This document shows, piece after piece, positions 1 to 8,070 of a stretch of 64,000 bases of DNA. The DNA is from Corynebacterium riegelii. Lineage in GTDB: Bacteria > Actinomycetota > Actinomycetes > Mycobacteriales > Mycobacteriaceae. Under the pieces are notes generated by a model. The model did no database searches, was not told where the DNA came from, and saw nothing but the letters and a program-made list of their open reading frames with translations. The DNA lies in assembly GCF_016728505.1 (NCBI RefSeq), contig NZ_CP068159.1, positions 1,426,001 to 1,490,000 of the forward strand, written 5' to 3'. The position numbers were made by a program, and so were the translations under genes. The stretch's first letter is position 1. Every line of letters begins with the position of its first letter.

Positions 1-39
1 CTTGCGGTGCTTGCCGCCCGCGCGAGTCGAGTTGAACAT
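1..39 (-). CDS. N-terminus of a CDS cut by the window edge
   Basis: An ATG at 39 on the minus strand opens 13 codons to the window edge, reading MFNSTRAGGKHRK, preceded by a purine-rich AGAGGCAG. It diverges from the perM-like gene. In related actinobacteria an M23 peptidase lies in this neighbourhood, but 13 residues cannot identify the product; that suggestion is inference only. Confidence 0.4.
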   Translation of the reverse strand, partial: MFNSTRAGGKHRK

Positions 40-316
40 TCTGCCTCTTCTAAGATCCGTAAGTCTTGACCGGTTTTGCTGATTTGTTGGTGTTCAGCAA
101 CACGGTCGTAACCATCTCGTTATCTAGACGTGGTAACTGTAACGAATCGGTCTCGGTGGGGCAAGCCGTTTCTCAGATAAAAGTAAGTCGTTTCGAAAAC
201 TCGAAACGTTACATCGCTCCACCAGTCACATCAGCCCCACTTATCAACCGCTATAACGCGGTCTAACGAGTGTCTATGGCGCCTCCACCCCCATAGAGGT
301 GGCAAAGTAGGCGTCG
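40..316. other. Divergent intergenic region
   Basis: This is the spacer between the truncated minus-strand gene and the perM-like gene. It is AT-richer than its surroundings and holds a perfect inverted repeat (190-207), a TATAAC hexamer at 252-257 and CTATGG/CCATAG arms at 274-279 and 291-296. CAAAGT at 303-308 lies 8 nt before the ATG at 317, so that gene may be leaderless. The 66-codon plus-strand frame at 66-266 has no ribosome-binding site and is treated as chance. Confidence 0.5.
190..207. promoter_or_regulatory. Perfect inverted repeat, possible operator
   Basis: GTTTCGA-AAAC-TCGAAAC has perfect 7-bp arms around a 4-nt spacer, in the middle of a divergent intergenic region. The geometry fits a dimeric repressor site. 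No regulator is assigned. Confidence 0.4.
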
Positions 317-1510
317 ATGAGTACCAACCATGCACCTCGGGCGTCGACGCGGCGTCGACAGGTAAAAGCCCTCATGCCGGGGGTCAAGCGCGAAAAGCCG
401 CAACCGAAGCCACCAGAAACTTGGGGCGAGCGTTTGCGTCACTACGCACCCTCAGTGGTGGGGCCGCTCGCTGTCTTGGCGCTGACGGTGGTGGTGGTCT
501 GCTTGGCCGTCATCCTGATCGCGGGGCTGCGGGTGTCGTACCTGCCCGGCTCTATTGGCCAGGCGTGGCTGAGCGTGAACGCGGCGCCCATGCGTACTAG
601 CGGGGTGGCGTTGTCTAACGCCCCGACCCTGCCCGCCATTGGCATTGCGGCGTTGATTGCGTCGCGGGTGCGCAGTGCCACGAAGGAACGCGTTAGCGTG
701 CTTGATCTGGCGGCGATCCTGACGCTGCTGGTCGGCAGCTCCATCACGCTAAGCGCCATCGCGCTGTTTATGGTCACGGACGCTTCCTATGTCTATGCGT
801 TTGAGGCACCGAACCCTGCCGCGGCGCTGTTCGCCCCGCTGGGTGTGCACCTGATCGGTTTTATCTTTGGCGTATCTCCGGTGGTGTGGCGCGCGCTGGC
901 GCGCCGAGTCAATTTGCCCGAGCTGATTGTGGACGCCGCACTCGCGGCAACCCGGCTTCTGCGCAACCTGTTTTTGGTCTCCCTTGGCGTCTACCTGGTC
1001 ATGCTCGCGGTGCAGCACGCGAGGGTGGGGGAGGCACTTGCCGCCTACCCCCACCTTGGCTGGGTTGGCGGCCTCGCGCTGGCGCTGCTGAGCCTGGCGT
1101 ATGTGCCGAATGCGGCCGTTGCCACGATGTCCGTGCTGCTCGGCGGCAGCTTTGACTATGCGGACGCCTCAGTCTCCCTGTTCAGCACCACCAGCGCCGC
1201 GCTGCCCCCGTTCCCGCTGTTCGCGGCCGTCCCCGCCACCGTGGGCACCTGGGCGCCCGCCTTGATGCTGATCCCGGCCGCAGTGCTCGTGCGCTTTGTG
1301 CTCACCCGGAGCTTTTCGCTTATCGACGCTATCGCTACCGCCACCATCGCCACCACCCTTAGCCTGCTGATGGTCTTCTACACGGGTGGTGCCGTCGGCG
1401 CCTACGGCTGGGTTGGCGCTAACCCTTGGACCTGCGCACTTGCCGTCTTTATCTGGACGGCGGTGGCGGGTTTGGCCACTTGGGCCATCGCGAGATTCCG
1501 CAGGGACTAG
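317..1510 (+). CDS. perM: DUF6350 / PerM-like multi-spanning membrane protein
   Basis: The 397-aa protein has a basic N-terminal tail of about 45 residues and then many hydrophobic segments from about residue 50 to the end (for example around 50-72, 140-155, 165-190, 215-232, 245-262, 310-330 and 370-393). It lies directly upstream of purN-purH, the place held by Rv0955/PerM in Mycobacterium tuberculosis, a membrane protein linked to cell division and acid tolerance. The assignment rests on topology and synteny. A -10-like CAAAGT ends 8 nt before the ATG and there is no good ribosome-binding site, so a leaderless message is likely. Confidence 0.75.
   Translation: MSTNHAPRASTRRRQVKALMPGVKREKPQPKPPETWGERLRHYAPSVVGPLAVLALTVVVVCLAVILIAGLRVSYLPGSIGQAWLSVNAAPMRTSGVALSNAPTLPAIGIAALIASRVRSATKERVSVLDLAAILTLLVGSSITLSAIALFMVTDASYVYAFEAPNPAAALFAPLGVHLIGFIFGVSPVVWRALARRVNLPELIVDAALAATRLLRNLFLVSLGVYLVMLAVQHARVGEALAAYPHLGWVGGLALALLSLAYVPNAAVATMSVLLGGSFDYADASVSLFSTTSAALPPFPLFAAVPATVGTWAPALMLIPAAVLVRFVLTRSFSLIDAIATATIATTLSLLMVFYTGGAVGAYGWVGANPWTCALAVFIWTAVAGLATWAIARFRRD
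1309..1330 (-). repeat. Copy of the GCGTCGRYAAGC interspersed motif
   Basis: The minus strand reads AGCGTCGATAAGCGAAAAGC followed by TC, one mismatch from the consensus core. It lies inside the perM-like gene. Confidence 0.5.
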
Positions 1511-1521
1511 ACTTATGCGGC

Positions 1522-2097
1522 GTGAGTGTCAACGTCGCTGTTTTGGTGTCCGGATCGGGCACACTTTTGCAGGCCATCTTGGATAACCAGGATGGCCATT
1601 ACCGTGTCAGCCTTGTGGTGGCGGATAAGGAATGCCCTGCACTTGATCGTGCACGACGGGCAGGTATCCCCACCGAGGTGGTTGCAATGCAGCCGGACCG
1701 TGACGCGTGGAATGCGCACCTGGCGGAGGTGGTCGCGTCCGCATCGCCGGACCTGGTTGTCTCTGCGGGCTTTATGCGCATTTTGGGCGAGGCGTTCCTG
1801 TCGCGCTTTGAGGGTAAGACGATTAACACGCATCCGTCGTTACTCCCAGCTTTTCCGGGAGCAAACGCGGTGGGTGACGCCATGGCCTACGGCGTGAAAG
1901 TCACCGGCTGTACCGTCCACTACGTGGATGCAGGTATGGACACCGGTGAAATCATTGCCCAGCACGCAGTTGCGGTCCAAGACGGCGAAACGCAAGACGC
2001 ACTCCACGAACGCATCAAGCAAGCAGAACGCAGCCAGATTGTGAACCTGCTACGCAAAGCCACACCGGCCAAGAACAATGGAAAGGTGACCTTCTAA
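1522..2097 (+). CDS. purN: Phosphoribosylglycinamide formyltransferase
   Basis: PurN transfers a formyl group from 10-formyl-tetrahydrofolate to GAR in purine synthesis. The 191-aa protein starts with [19 protein letters not shown], the usual glycine-rich N-terminus. The catalytic set is present: Asn102 and His104 in [13 protein letters not shown], and Asp140 in DAGMDTGEI. The frame is open further upstream (to 1426), but that would run back into the perM-like gene, so the GTG at 1522, 11 nt after the upstream stop, is chosen. purH starts 2 nt after the stop, so the two are co-transcribed. Confidence 0.95.
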   Translation: MSVNVAVLVSGSGTLLQAILDNQDGHYRVSLVVADKECPALDRARRAGIPTEVVAMQPDRDAWNAHLAEVVASASPDLVVSAGFMRILGEAFLSRFEGKTINTHPSLLPAFPGANAVGDAMAYGVKVTGCTVHYVDAGMDTGEIIAQHAVAVQDGETQDALHERIKQAERSQIVNLLRKATPAKNNGKVTF

Positions 2098-2099
2098 AG

Positions 2100-3644
2100 A
2101 TGGGTATCCAGATCAAGCGCGCACTGATCAGCGTGTATGACAAGACAGGGTTGGAAGACCTCGCACGCGCGCTGGGGGATGCAGGCGTTGAAATCGTTTC
2201 CACCGGCTCCACCGCAAAGCGGATTGCGGATGCCGGTGTCAACGTCACCGAGGTTGCGGATGTGACCGGGTTCCCTGAGGTGCTCGACGGCCGTGTGAAG
2301 ACGCTGCACCCGCGCGTCCACTCCGGCATTTTGGCGGACCTGCGTAAAGACGACCACGTGAAGCAGCTCGAAGACCTCAACATTGAGCCCTTCCAGCTGG
2401 TCGTGGTCAACCTGTACCCGTTTGAGGAGACCGTGGCTTCCGGCGCTTCCTTTGATGAGTGCGTGGAGCAGATCGACATCGGTGGCCCGTCCATGGTGCG
2501 TGCAGCGGCGAAGAACCACCCGTCCGTGGCTGTGGTGACCTCTCCGGCACGCTACGGCGACGTCGCTGAGGCCGTGAAGAACGGCGGTTTCGAGCTGGAA
2601 CAGCGCCGTGAACTCGCCTTGGAGGCGTTCACGCACACCGCGAAGTATGACGCGGCGGTGTCTAGCTGGTTGGCGTCGCAAATCAGCTCTGGTGCTGAGG
2701 CTGTTGCTGAGGCTGGTTCCCAGACGACCGAGCTGCGCTACGGCGAAAACCCGCACCAGGCAGCGCGCCTGGAAAGCGAAGGCTGGGGCATTGCTGCTGC
2801 TAAGCAGCACGGCGGCAAGGCGATGAGCTACAACAACTACCAGGACGCTGACGCCGCATGGCGCGCCGCCTGGGACCACGAGCGCGCCTGCGTGGCCATT
2901 ATCAAGCACGCCAACCCGTGTGGCGTGGCTGTATCCGACGAGTCGATTGCAGACGCACACCGCAAAGCCCATGCCTGCGACCCAGTGTCCGCCTACGGCG
3001 GCGTGATTGCCTGCAACCGCGAGGTCACCCTTGAGCTTGCAGAACAGGTCGCACCGATCTTCACCGAGGTCATCGTTGCACCGTCCTACGCGCCGGACGC
3101 GTTGGCGAAGCTGCAGGAGAAGAAGAACCTGCGCATCCTTGAGGTGGAGCCGAAGCAGCTGGGTGAGGAGATCAAGCAGATCGCCGGCGGCGTGCTCATC
3201 CAGGATCGCGACCAGTTCCAGGCCGAGGGTGACGCAGTGGAGAACTGGACCCTGGCCGCGGGTGAGGCAGCAGACGAGCAGACCTTGGCGGACCTGGAGT
3301 TCGCGTGGCGCGCGGTGCGTTGCGTGAAGTCCAACGCCATCCTGATTGCTAGCCAGGGCGCATCTGTTGGCATTGGCATGGGCCAGGTCAACCGCGTGGA
3401 CTCCGCAAAGCTGGCGGTGGATCGTGCTAATACCTTGGATAGCGGCAAGAACCGCACCAACGGCTCGGTTGCAGCCTCGGATGCGTTCTTCCCGTTTGCG
3501 GATGGTTTCCAGATCCTGGCGGATTCCGGCGTGAAGGCCGTTGTTCAGCCGGGCGGTTCCATCCGTGATGAGGAAGTCATTGCCGCAGCTAAGGAAGCTG
3601 GCGTGACCATGTATCTGACCGGTACCCGCCACTTCGCTCACTAG
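2100..3644 (+). CDS. purH: Bifunctional AICAR formyltransferase / IMP cyclohydrolase
   Basis: PurH catalyses the last two steps of IMP synthesis. The 514-aa protein has an N-terminal MGS-like cyclohydrolase domain (about 1-140, with [13 protein letters not shown]) and a C-terminal AICARFT domain with [12 protein letters not shown], catalytic Lys269-His270 in [10 protein letters not shown], and the terminal [10 protein letters not shown] and GTRHFAH motifs. GAAAGG precedes the ATG, which comes 2 nt after the purN stop. A long open frame on the opposite strand across this gene is a codon-bias shadow. Confidence 0.97.
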   Translation: MGIQIKRALISVYDKTGLEDLARALGDAGVEIVSTGSTAKRIADAGVNVTEVADVTGFPEVLDGRVKTLHPRVHSGILADLRKDDHVKQLEDLNIEPFQLVVVNLYPFEETVASGASFDECVEQIDIGGPSMVRAAAKNHPSVAVVTSPARYGDVAEAVKNGGFELEQRRELALEAFTHTAKYDAAVSSWLASQISSGAEAVAEAGSQTTELRYGENPHQAARLESEGWGIAAAKQHGGKAMSYNNYQDADAAWRAAWDHERACVAIIKHANPCGVAVSDESIADAHRKAHACDPVSAYGGVIACNREVTLELAEQVAPIFTEVIVAPSYAPDALAKLQEKKNLRILEVEPKQLGEEIKQIAGGVLIQDRDQFQAEGDAVENWTLAAGEAADEQTLADLEFAWRAVRCVKSNAILIASQGASVGIGMGQVNRVDSAKLAVDRANTLDSGKNRTNGSVAASDAFFPFADGFQILADSGVKAVVQPGGSIRDEEVIAAAKEAGVTMYLTGTRHFAH

Positions 3645-3665
3645 TTATCCGAGAAAGCGGTTTCT

Positions 3666-4553
3666 ATGTCGTCTCGTTTCACCGCCGCAATGTTGGCGGT
3701 TGGCATCGCGTTTCCCGCGATCCCGGCGCTGTATGAGATCCCGGTGCTTGGCCCGGTGATCACCCAGGCGTACAACGGTTTGCCTGCGAATATTCAGTCG
3801 CAGATCCCGGGCAACATCCGCGCCCAGCTTGTTCCTGGCACCACAGGGCAAGCCGGTGCGGTGAACACGGTGAACACGGTGAACACTGCCAATGCGCAGG
3901 CGCAGTTGGATGCGTTGATTCGAGATGTCCAAGGCCGCCACCAAGGCCGCGCCACGGTGGCTGTTGCCGGTGATGGCGTGCAGCTCACTGCCGGTGACAA
4001 CCGCGCGGAGCCGGCGTTTTCCACGATGAAGGTGCCTGTGGCAATCGGCGCGCTGCGCAAGAGCCCGGCGTCCTACCTGGATGCGGAGATTGCCATCACC
4101 CGTTCCGACAACCCGGCCGCCCACCGTATGTTTGCGCAGGTGTCGGGTGTGGAGCTCAACGGCATCATCGCTGAGGCGGGTTCGCGCACCACCACTTCCG
4201 CGGGCTACCAGATGGGCACCATGTGGACTACCAGCGATCAGGCTGCGTTTGCCTCGGGTTTGCGCTGCGTCAACGGCCACGAGCCAGTGCTTGGCATGAT
4301 GGGGCGTGTGGTGGACTACCAGCGTTGGGGCCTGGGTCGCATTCCGGGTGCCAAGTTCAAGGGTGGGTGGAACGATCACGAGAACGGTCACCTGGCCCGC
4401 CAGTTCGGCCTGATCCCGGGCCCGAACGGGGATATTGCTGTGGCTATTACGGCCCACAGCCCGGTCGGTTACCAGGAAAGCTTCGCCATGCTTAATGAAC
4501 TGGCCGATGGTGTTGCCCACATCAGTGGCACGTTGCCCACCTCTCGCTGCTAG
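3666..4553 (+). CDS. Secreted beta-lactamase-fold serine hydrolase, paralogue 1
   Basis: A 295-aa protein with a short hydrophobic N-terminus (AAMLAVGIAFPAIPALY) suggesting export. The penicillin-recognising serine motifs are all present: S119-T-M-K122, S147-D-N149 and K232-G-G234. The general-base Glu of the class A omega loop (ELN after the SDN motif) has no clear counterpart in RTTTSAGYQMGTMWTTSDQ, so efficient beta-lactam hydrolysis is doubtful; a cell-wall D,D-peptidase or ligand-binding role is an alternative. A GTGAACACG microrepeat near 3860-3885 encodes NTVNTVNT in the linker. The next gene is a tandem paralogue. Confidence 0.75.
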   Translation: MSSRFTAAMLAVGIAFPAIPALYEIPVLGPVITQAYNGLPANIQSQIPGNIRAQLVPGTTGQAGAVNTVNTVNTANAQAQLDALIRDVQGRHQGRATVAVAGDGVQLTAGDNRAEPAFSTMKVPVAIGALRKSPASYLDAEIAITRSDNPAAHRMFAQVSGVELNGIIAEAGSRTTTSAGYQMGTMWTTSDQAAFASGLRCVNGHEPVLGMMGRVVDYQRWGLGRIPGAKFKGGWNDHENGHLARQFGLIPGPNGDIAVAITAHSPVGYQESFAMLNELADGVAHISGTLPTSRC

Positions 4554-4562
4554 GGGCTTGCT

Positions 4563-4577
4563 GCTTGCCGACGCCAC
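4563..4577 (-). repeat. Copy of the GCGTCGRYAAGC interspersed motif
   Basis: The minus strand reads GTGGCGTCGGCAAGC. This copy covers the TTG start codon of the second beta-lactamase-fold gene. Confidence 0.5.
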
Positions 4578-5425
4578 GCTTCACCACCCCAGCCACCCTC
4601 ACCCTCTGCGCGCTCCTGGTGGGCTGCACGCCCGACCTGCCACCTGCGCCGACTGAGGTGGATTCCTCGCCGGTTGAGGTGCCTTCGGAGTCTGCCACGC
4701 CAACGTCTGTGGCTGAGACTCCGAGTGAGAACCCAGACACGCAGCTATCGGCAGATCTTCAGCGCATCGCCGATGAGGCAGCGAACATGTACGGGGGAGC
4801 GGCCACAGTGGCTGTGTCCGACGGCACGCAAACTTTTGCCAGCGCTGAAGCTGGGCCGTACGTTGCGTGGTCTACCAGCAAGGTGCCCATTGCCATTGCG
4901 GCGCTGCGCGTTGATCCCGGCCTTGCCCCGATTGCAGAGGCTGCAATTACTGTCTCCGACAACGTGGCTGCTGAATCGCTCTGGGCTGCAGTCACGCCGG
5001 CGCAGGTGGAGGCCGTACTGGCAGAAGCCGGCACACCGATCGCGATGAACACGGTGGTAACCCGGCCTGGGTTTACCGCTTTCGGGCAAACACAGTTCAG
5101 CACTCACGATCAAGCAACGTTTGCCGCAGGCCTGCCGTGTGTTGCCGGTGCCAGCGATGTGCTTGCCATGATGGGGCGCATCAGCCCAGATCAGGCATAT
5201 GGCTTGGGCACGATGCCAGGCGCTCAGTTCAAAGGGGGCTGGGGGCCTGATACTGCGGGAAGGTACGTGATCCGCCAGCTCGGCCTTGTAGACGGCCGCG
5301 GCGTCGCCCTCACCGTGGCTCCTGCGGACGGCCAATACGCAACAGGCCAACAGATGGCCACCCAGATCGCTGGGCAGCTTGGGCAAGTATTGCAGCAAAT
5401 GCCCAAGGCTGCCTGCACAAACTAG
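4565..5425 (+). CDS. Lipoprotein with beta-lactamase fold, paralogue 2
   Basis: A 286-aa lipoprotein: a short N-terminal region runs into LLVGC, a lipobox with Cys21 as the probable lipidated residue, then a Pro/Ser/Thr/Glu-rich linker to about residue 60. The catalytic-type motifs are S103-T-S-K106, S131-D-N133 and K223-G-G225. It shares the block around MMGR...YGLG..PGA.FKGGW with the upstream gene, so the two arose by tandem duplication. No omega-loop Glu is evident here either. The start is TTG with AGGGG about 9 nt upstream, 11 nt after the preceding stop. Confidence 0.75.
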   Translation: MPTPRFTTPATLTLCALLVGCTPDLPPAPTEVDSSPVEVPSESATPTSVAETPSENPDTQLSADLQRIADEAANMYGGAATVAVSDGTQTFASAEAGPYVAWSTSKVPIAIAALRVDPGLAPIAEAAITVSDNVAAESLWAAVTPAQVEAVLAEAGTPIAMNTVVTRPGFTAFGQTQFSTHDQATFAAGLPCVAGASDVLAMMGRISPDQAYGLGTMPGAQFKGGWGPDTAGRYVIRQLGLVDGRGVALTVAPADGQYATGQQMATQIAGQLGQVLQQMPKAACTN

Positions 5426-5445
5426 GAACAGTAAGATAACTGGAC

Positions 5446-6096
5446 ATGACGAATCCGTACGATAATCGTGGCAACGATTGGCAGGACCCGAACCCTCCCA
5501 CCCAGCAGTTTCCTCCGCAATCGCCGGGTCCGTACCAGTACGGCGCACAAGACCAGTCCCAGTGGAACCATTACGCGCCACACCAGGCGCCGCCCCAGCA
5601 GGACTGGAACTACACCAACCAGTGGGGCCAGGAGCCAGAGCAGAAGAGGTCCAAGGCGCCAATCTACATTCTTGCCGGGGTTGTCGGGGCGATTGTCCTA
5701 GGCGCGGGCGCGTTTTTTGTTTACACCGGCACAGGCGGAGGTACCGGTGAACCGCAGACGCAGACAATCGTGGTAACTTCCACGTCCCAACGCCCGACGT
5801 CAAGTGCTGCGCCGGCGCCGTCGGCGCGCCCGACAAGGCCTGTGGAGACGACTTCAGAGAAGCCGCGTACGTTCGGTGCCGGCGAGCCACGCACGAGTCT
5901 GACCTCGGACAGGTTTGCAAAGGCAGTGGGGGAGGACTTTGCCGCCTACTACCGGGAAAACAAAAAGCCTCCGACTCACCTGAACACGTACAGCCCAGTT
6001 ACCAAGCAGTACTACGACATGAGCTGTCAGCCCGCCTCCGGTGGATTTACCTGCTCTGGTGGCAACAACGCGGTCGTGTACATTCCCGAGGAGTAA
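5446..6096 (+). CDS. Membrane-anchored secreted protein, unknown function
   Basis: A 216-aa protein. Residues 1-70 are rich in Pro, Gln, Asn, Tyr and Trp and should be cytoplasmic. One membrane segment follows (about 76-95, IYILAGVVGAIVLGAGAFFV), then a Thr/Ser/Pro-rich linker, then an external domain of about 75 residues with two cysteines (SCQ and TCSGG) that could form a disulfide. The layout recalls small exported domains common in corynebacteria, but I do not recognise the family. It is the last plus-strand gene before the hairpin element. Confidence 0.7.
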   Translation: MTNPYDNRGNDWQDPNPPTQQFPPQSPGPYQYGAQDQSQWNHYAPHQAPPQQDWNYTNQWGQEPEQKRSKAPIYILAGVVGAIVLGAGAFFVYTGTGGGTGEPQTQTIVVTSTSQRPTSSAAPAPSARPTRPVETTSEKPRTFGAGEPRTSLTSDRFAKAVGEDFAAYYRENKKPPTHLNTYSPVTKQYYDMSCQPASGGFTCSGGNNAVVYIPEE

Positions 6097-6164
6097 GCCC
6101 GGACCTGGCTTGCTTACAGCCATCCACGGCGGCGCTCCCGCGTAGCCACGGGACCCTCTGAGAA

Positions 6165-6280
6165 CAGATATGCAGGGGAAGATATGCAGGTCCGCAGGTC
6201 ACGGCCAATTTTCATTAGCGGCCACCTTATTGAAAAAACGCTCTGACCAGTGCTCCTGCATATCTTCCCCTGCATATCTG
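6165..6280. repeat. 116-bp hairpin element, copy 1
   Basis: Perfect 26-bp inverted repeats at 6165-6190 and 6255-6280 enclose 64 bp. Each arm contains ATATGCAGG twice, separated by GGAAG. Inside, GGTCA at 6197-6201 and TGACC at 6244-6248 extend the stem symmetrically. The reverse complement of the element at 17375-17490 matches at 107 of 116 positions, with identical arms and 9 interior differences. It lies between convergent genes and encodes no plausible protein. It resembles a MITE or a large palindromic unit; it has no U-tract, so it is not a simple terminator. Confidence 0.85.
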
Positions 6281-6334
6281 CTGAAGTCGGGCCCGACTTG
6301 CTGCGAAAGTAAACAGGTTCGAAAGAAAACAAAA

Positions 6335-6372
6335 ACACCCGCTCTCAACCTCCGAAGAGGCAGAGCGGGTGT
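6335..6372 (-). terminator. Terminator of the rpmB-rpmG-rpsN-rpsR operon
   Basis: Perfect 11-bp arms, ACACCCGCTCT at 6335-6345 and AGAGCGGGTGT at 6362-6372. Read on the minus strand the hairpin is followed by TTTTTGTTTTC, a good U-rich tail, 22 nt past the rpsR stop. Confidence 0.9.
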
Positions 6373-6393
6373 TTGGCTGCTGTCAACCGATCC

Positions 6394-6642
6394 TTAGCGG
6401 CTGGTGAACGGCAGAAGAGCCATCTCGCGAGCGTTCTTCACCGCGGTAGCAACCTGACGCTGCTGCTGCGGGGTCAGACCGGTCACGCGACGGGAACGGA
6501 TCTTGTGACGATCCGAGATGAACAGACGCAGGGTCTCGATGTCCTTGTAGTCCACGGTCTCAATGCCCTTTGCCTTCAGCGGGTTCTTCTTCGGGCGGCG
6601 GGACTGCTCCATGCGCGGCTTACGCGAATTGTTGCGCTTCAT
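6394..6642 (-). CDS. rpsR: 30S ribosomal protein S18, cysteine-free form
   Basis: An 82-aa S18 with the typical [18 protein letters not shown] and [17 protein letters not shown] blocks. It has no cysteine, so it is the zinc-independent form. The ATG at 6642 is chosen because AAGGAGGA lies 8-14 nt upstream; the frame is open a little further up but lacks a site. It is the last gene of a four-gene ribosomal operon. Confidence 0.95.
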   Translation of the reverse strand: MKRNNSRKPRMEQSRRPKKNPLKAKGIETVDYKDIETLRLFISDRHKIRSRRVTGLTPQQQRQVATAVKNAREMALLPFTSR

Positions 6643-6656
6643 TTCTTGAGTCCTCC

Positions 6657-6962
6657 TTACCACGAAGACTTACGGACGCCAGGCAGCTCACCACGGTGAG
6701 CCATCTCGCGCATACGGACACGGGAAACACCGAACTTGCGGAGGTAGCCGCGCGGGCGGCCATCATGCGAGTCGCGGTTACGCACGCGAGCCGGGGAGGC
6801 ATCGCGCGGCTGACGGTTGAGCTCAAACTGAGCCTCGAGACGGTCCTCATCGGACGTCTCCGGGTTCTTGATGATCGCCTTCAGCTCGTTACGACGTTCT
6901 GCGTAGCGGGCGACGATCTCCTTGCGCTTTTCGTTCTTCGCAATCTTGGACTTTTTAGCCAT
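6657..6962 (-). CDS. rpsN: 30S ribosomal protein S14, long zinc-independent form
   Basis: A 101-aa S14 beginning [17 protein letters not shown] and ending [11 protein letters not shown]. The length and the absence of the CxxC pairs identify the long cysteine-free type, not the 61-aa zinc-ribbon type. It sits between rpmG and rpsR with spacers of 3 and 14 nt. Confidence 0.96.
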   Translation of the reverse strand: MAKKSKIAKNEKRKEIVARYAERRNELKAIIKNPETSDEDRLEAQFELNRQPRDASPARVRNRDSHDGRPRGYLRKFGVSRVRMREMAHRGELPGVRKSSW

Positions 6963-6965
6963 GGA

Positions 6966-7130
6966 TTATCGCTCCTCGCGGAATTCGACGTGCTTACGCA
7001 CAACCGGGTCGTACTTCTTCAGCGTGATGCGATCCGGGTTGTTGCGCTTGTTCTTGCGGGTTACGTAGGTAAACCCGGTGCCCGCCGTGGACTTGAGCTT
7101 GATGATTGGGCGGAGGTCATTGCGTGCCAT
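6966..7130 (-). CDS. rpmG: 50S ribosomal protein L33, zinc-independent form
   Basis: A 54-aa protein reading [20 protein letters not shown], then [13 protein letters not shown] and [18 protein letters not shown], a typical L33 without cysteines. Its ATG overlaps the rpmB stop by one base (TAATG), implying translational coupling. It was found by reading the gap between rpsN and rpmB. Confidence 0.95.
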   Translation of the reverse strand: MARNDLRPIIKLKSTAGTGFTYVTRKNKRNNPDRITLKKYDPVVRKHVEFREER

Positions 7131-7366
7131 TAGATCTTCTCACCTCGTGCGCGGATAGCTGCGACGACGGACTCGATCCCGTCACGGTCAATAACTTTCA
7201 GACCCTTCGTAGAAACGGTAAGGGTGATGGTGCGGCCCTCGGACGGAAGGTAGAACTTCCGCTTCTGCACGTTGGGGTTCCAACGGCGCGAGTGGCGGCG
7301 GTGCGAGTGCGAGACGGTCTTGCCGAACGACGGCTGACGTCCCGTGACCTGGCAATGTGCCGACAT
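7130..7366 (-). CDS. rpmB: 50S ribosomal protein L28
   Basis: A 78-aa L28 with the N-terminus [20 protein letters not shown] and the [19 protein letters not shown] block. It is the first gene of rpmB-rpmG-rpsN-rpsR. In many actinobacteria cysteine-free sets of these proteins are repressed by Zur; whether that holds here depends on the weak upstream motif. Confidence 0.95.
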   Translation of the reverse strand: MSAHCQVTGRQPSFGKTVSHSHRRHSRRWNPNVQKRKFYLPSEGRTITLTVSTKGLKVIDRDGIESVVAAIRARGEKI

Positions 7367-7395
7367 GGGTAACTTCCTTTACTTCTGCCGCCCAC

Positions 7396-7407
7396 GCAAA
7401 TGATTGC
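7396..7407. promoter_or_regulatory. Possible weak Zur-like site upstream of rpmB
   Basis: GCAA-ATGA-TTGC is a 12-bp imperfect palindrome with the AATGATT core seen in actinobacterial Zur sites, 30 nt before rpmB. The match to the longer Zur consensus is poor. It is listed because the operon it precedes encodes zinc-independent ribosomal proteins. Confidence 0.2.
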
Positions 7408-7547
7408 CAGTGAGGAAAGCACCTTATCAATCGGAGTGAGGGTCCGCGACAGGTGCAAATGCAATCGGTTGACGCAGGCGTAAACGTGTACTTCGACAAC
7501 AGCGAAAAACAACCATACAGGTTTACGCCGCGATCGCCTAATCGCTT

Positions 7548-7964
7548 TTAGCGGTTAGCGCCCGGGGTGCCCTGCTGGGTGGCCAGAAGATCGCGGATCT
7601 CGCTGAGCAGTTCGGTCTCGGTCGGGGCCGGCTCCTCCGGGTCAACACCCTTGCGACACTTCTGAACCTCATCCAGCTTGTTCATCGGTGCAACGATGAG
7701 GAAGTAGACAACTGCAGCGATGAGCAGGAAGTTGATGGCGGCGGTGATGAAGGCGCCGAAGTCAACGAAGGTAGCGTCGTTGCCGCTGATGATGTGGAAG
7801 CCGAAGCCGGAGAAGTCCGCGCCGCCCAGGGAGGCGATCAGCGGGTTGATGATGTTGTCAGAAAACGCAGTCACAATTGCGGTGAACGCAGCGCCAATGA
7901 CCACACCGACGGCCAACTCAATAACGTTGCCGCGCATGATGAACTCTTTGAAACCCTTAAGCAT
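7548..7964 (-). CDS. mscL: Large-conductance mechanosensitive channel
   Basis: A 138-aa MscL. It begins MLKGFKEFIMRGNVIELAVG and has two membrane helices (about 15-45 and 68-95) and an acidic cytoplasmic C-terminal helix (about 108-138). It releases solutes on hypo-osmotic shock. The ATG at 7964 is chosen because GAAAGGAT lies just upstream; a 41-codon upstream extension is spurious and overlaps a repeated motif. The nearby BetP-like carrier provides the opposite osmotic function. Confidence 0.96.
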   Translation of the reverse strand: MLKGFKEFIMRGNVIELAVGVVIGAAFTAIVTAFSDNIINPLIASLGGADFSGFGFHIISGNDATFVDFGAFITAAINFLLIAAVVYFLIVAPMNKLDEVQKCRKGVDPEEPAPTETELLSEIRDLLATQQGTPGANR

Positions 7965-8070
7965 GGGTAATCCTTTCAAGAAAGGGGATGGATTAAATGT
8001 GCCTCTTTTGAGCACAAAGCAATGGGAATGTATACCACCTATTTCTAGGGGGCGAAAGTGGTGGTTGCGT

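Noticed and set aside
66..266. 66-codon plus-strand open frame before the perM-like gene
   Set aside because: No ribosome-binding site, no family resemblance, and it covers a regulatory spacer with an inverted repeat.
2094..3641. 515-codon open frame antisense to purH
   Set aside because: A full-length mirror of a certain gene in a GC-rich genome with strong codon bias; the translation is His/Arg/Leu-rich without domains. The same applies to long frames antisense to gapB, rpf2 and the ABC-F gene.
3645..4577. 310-codon open frame antisense to the first beta-lactamase-fold gene
   Set aside because: Codon-bias shadow; the sense frame has a signal sequence and three catalytic motifs.
3666..5425. 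A beta-lactam resistance pair
   Set aside because: The fold motifs are present, but the class A deacylation Glu is not, so a resistance claim is not supported.
6170..6397. Open frames on both strands of hairpin copy 1 (MQGKICRS...CISSPAYL)
   Set aside because: They exist only because the arms are palindromic; the interior frame is not preserved in copy 2 and no ribosome-binding site precedes them.
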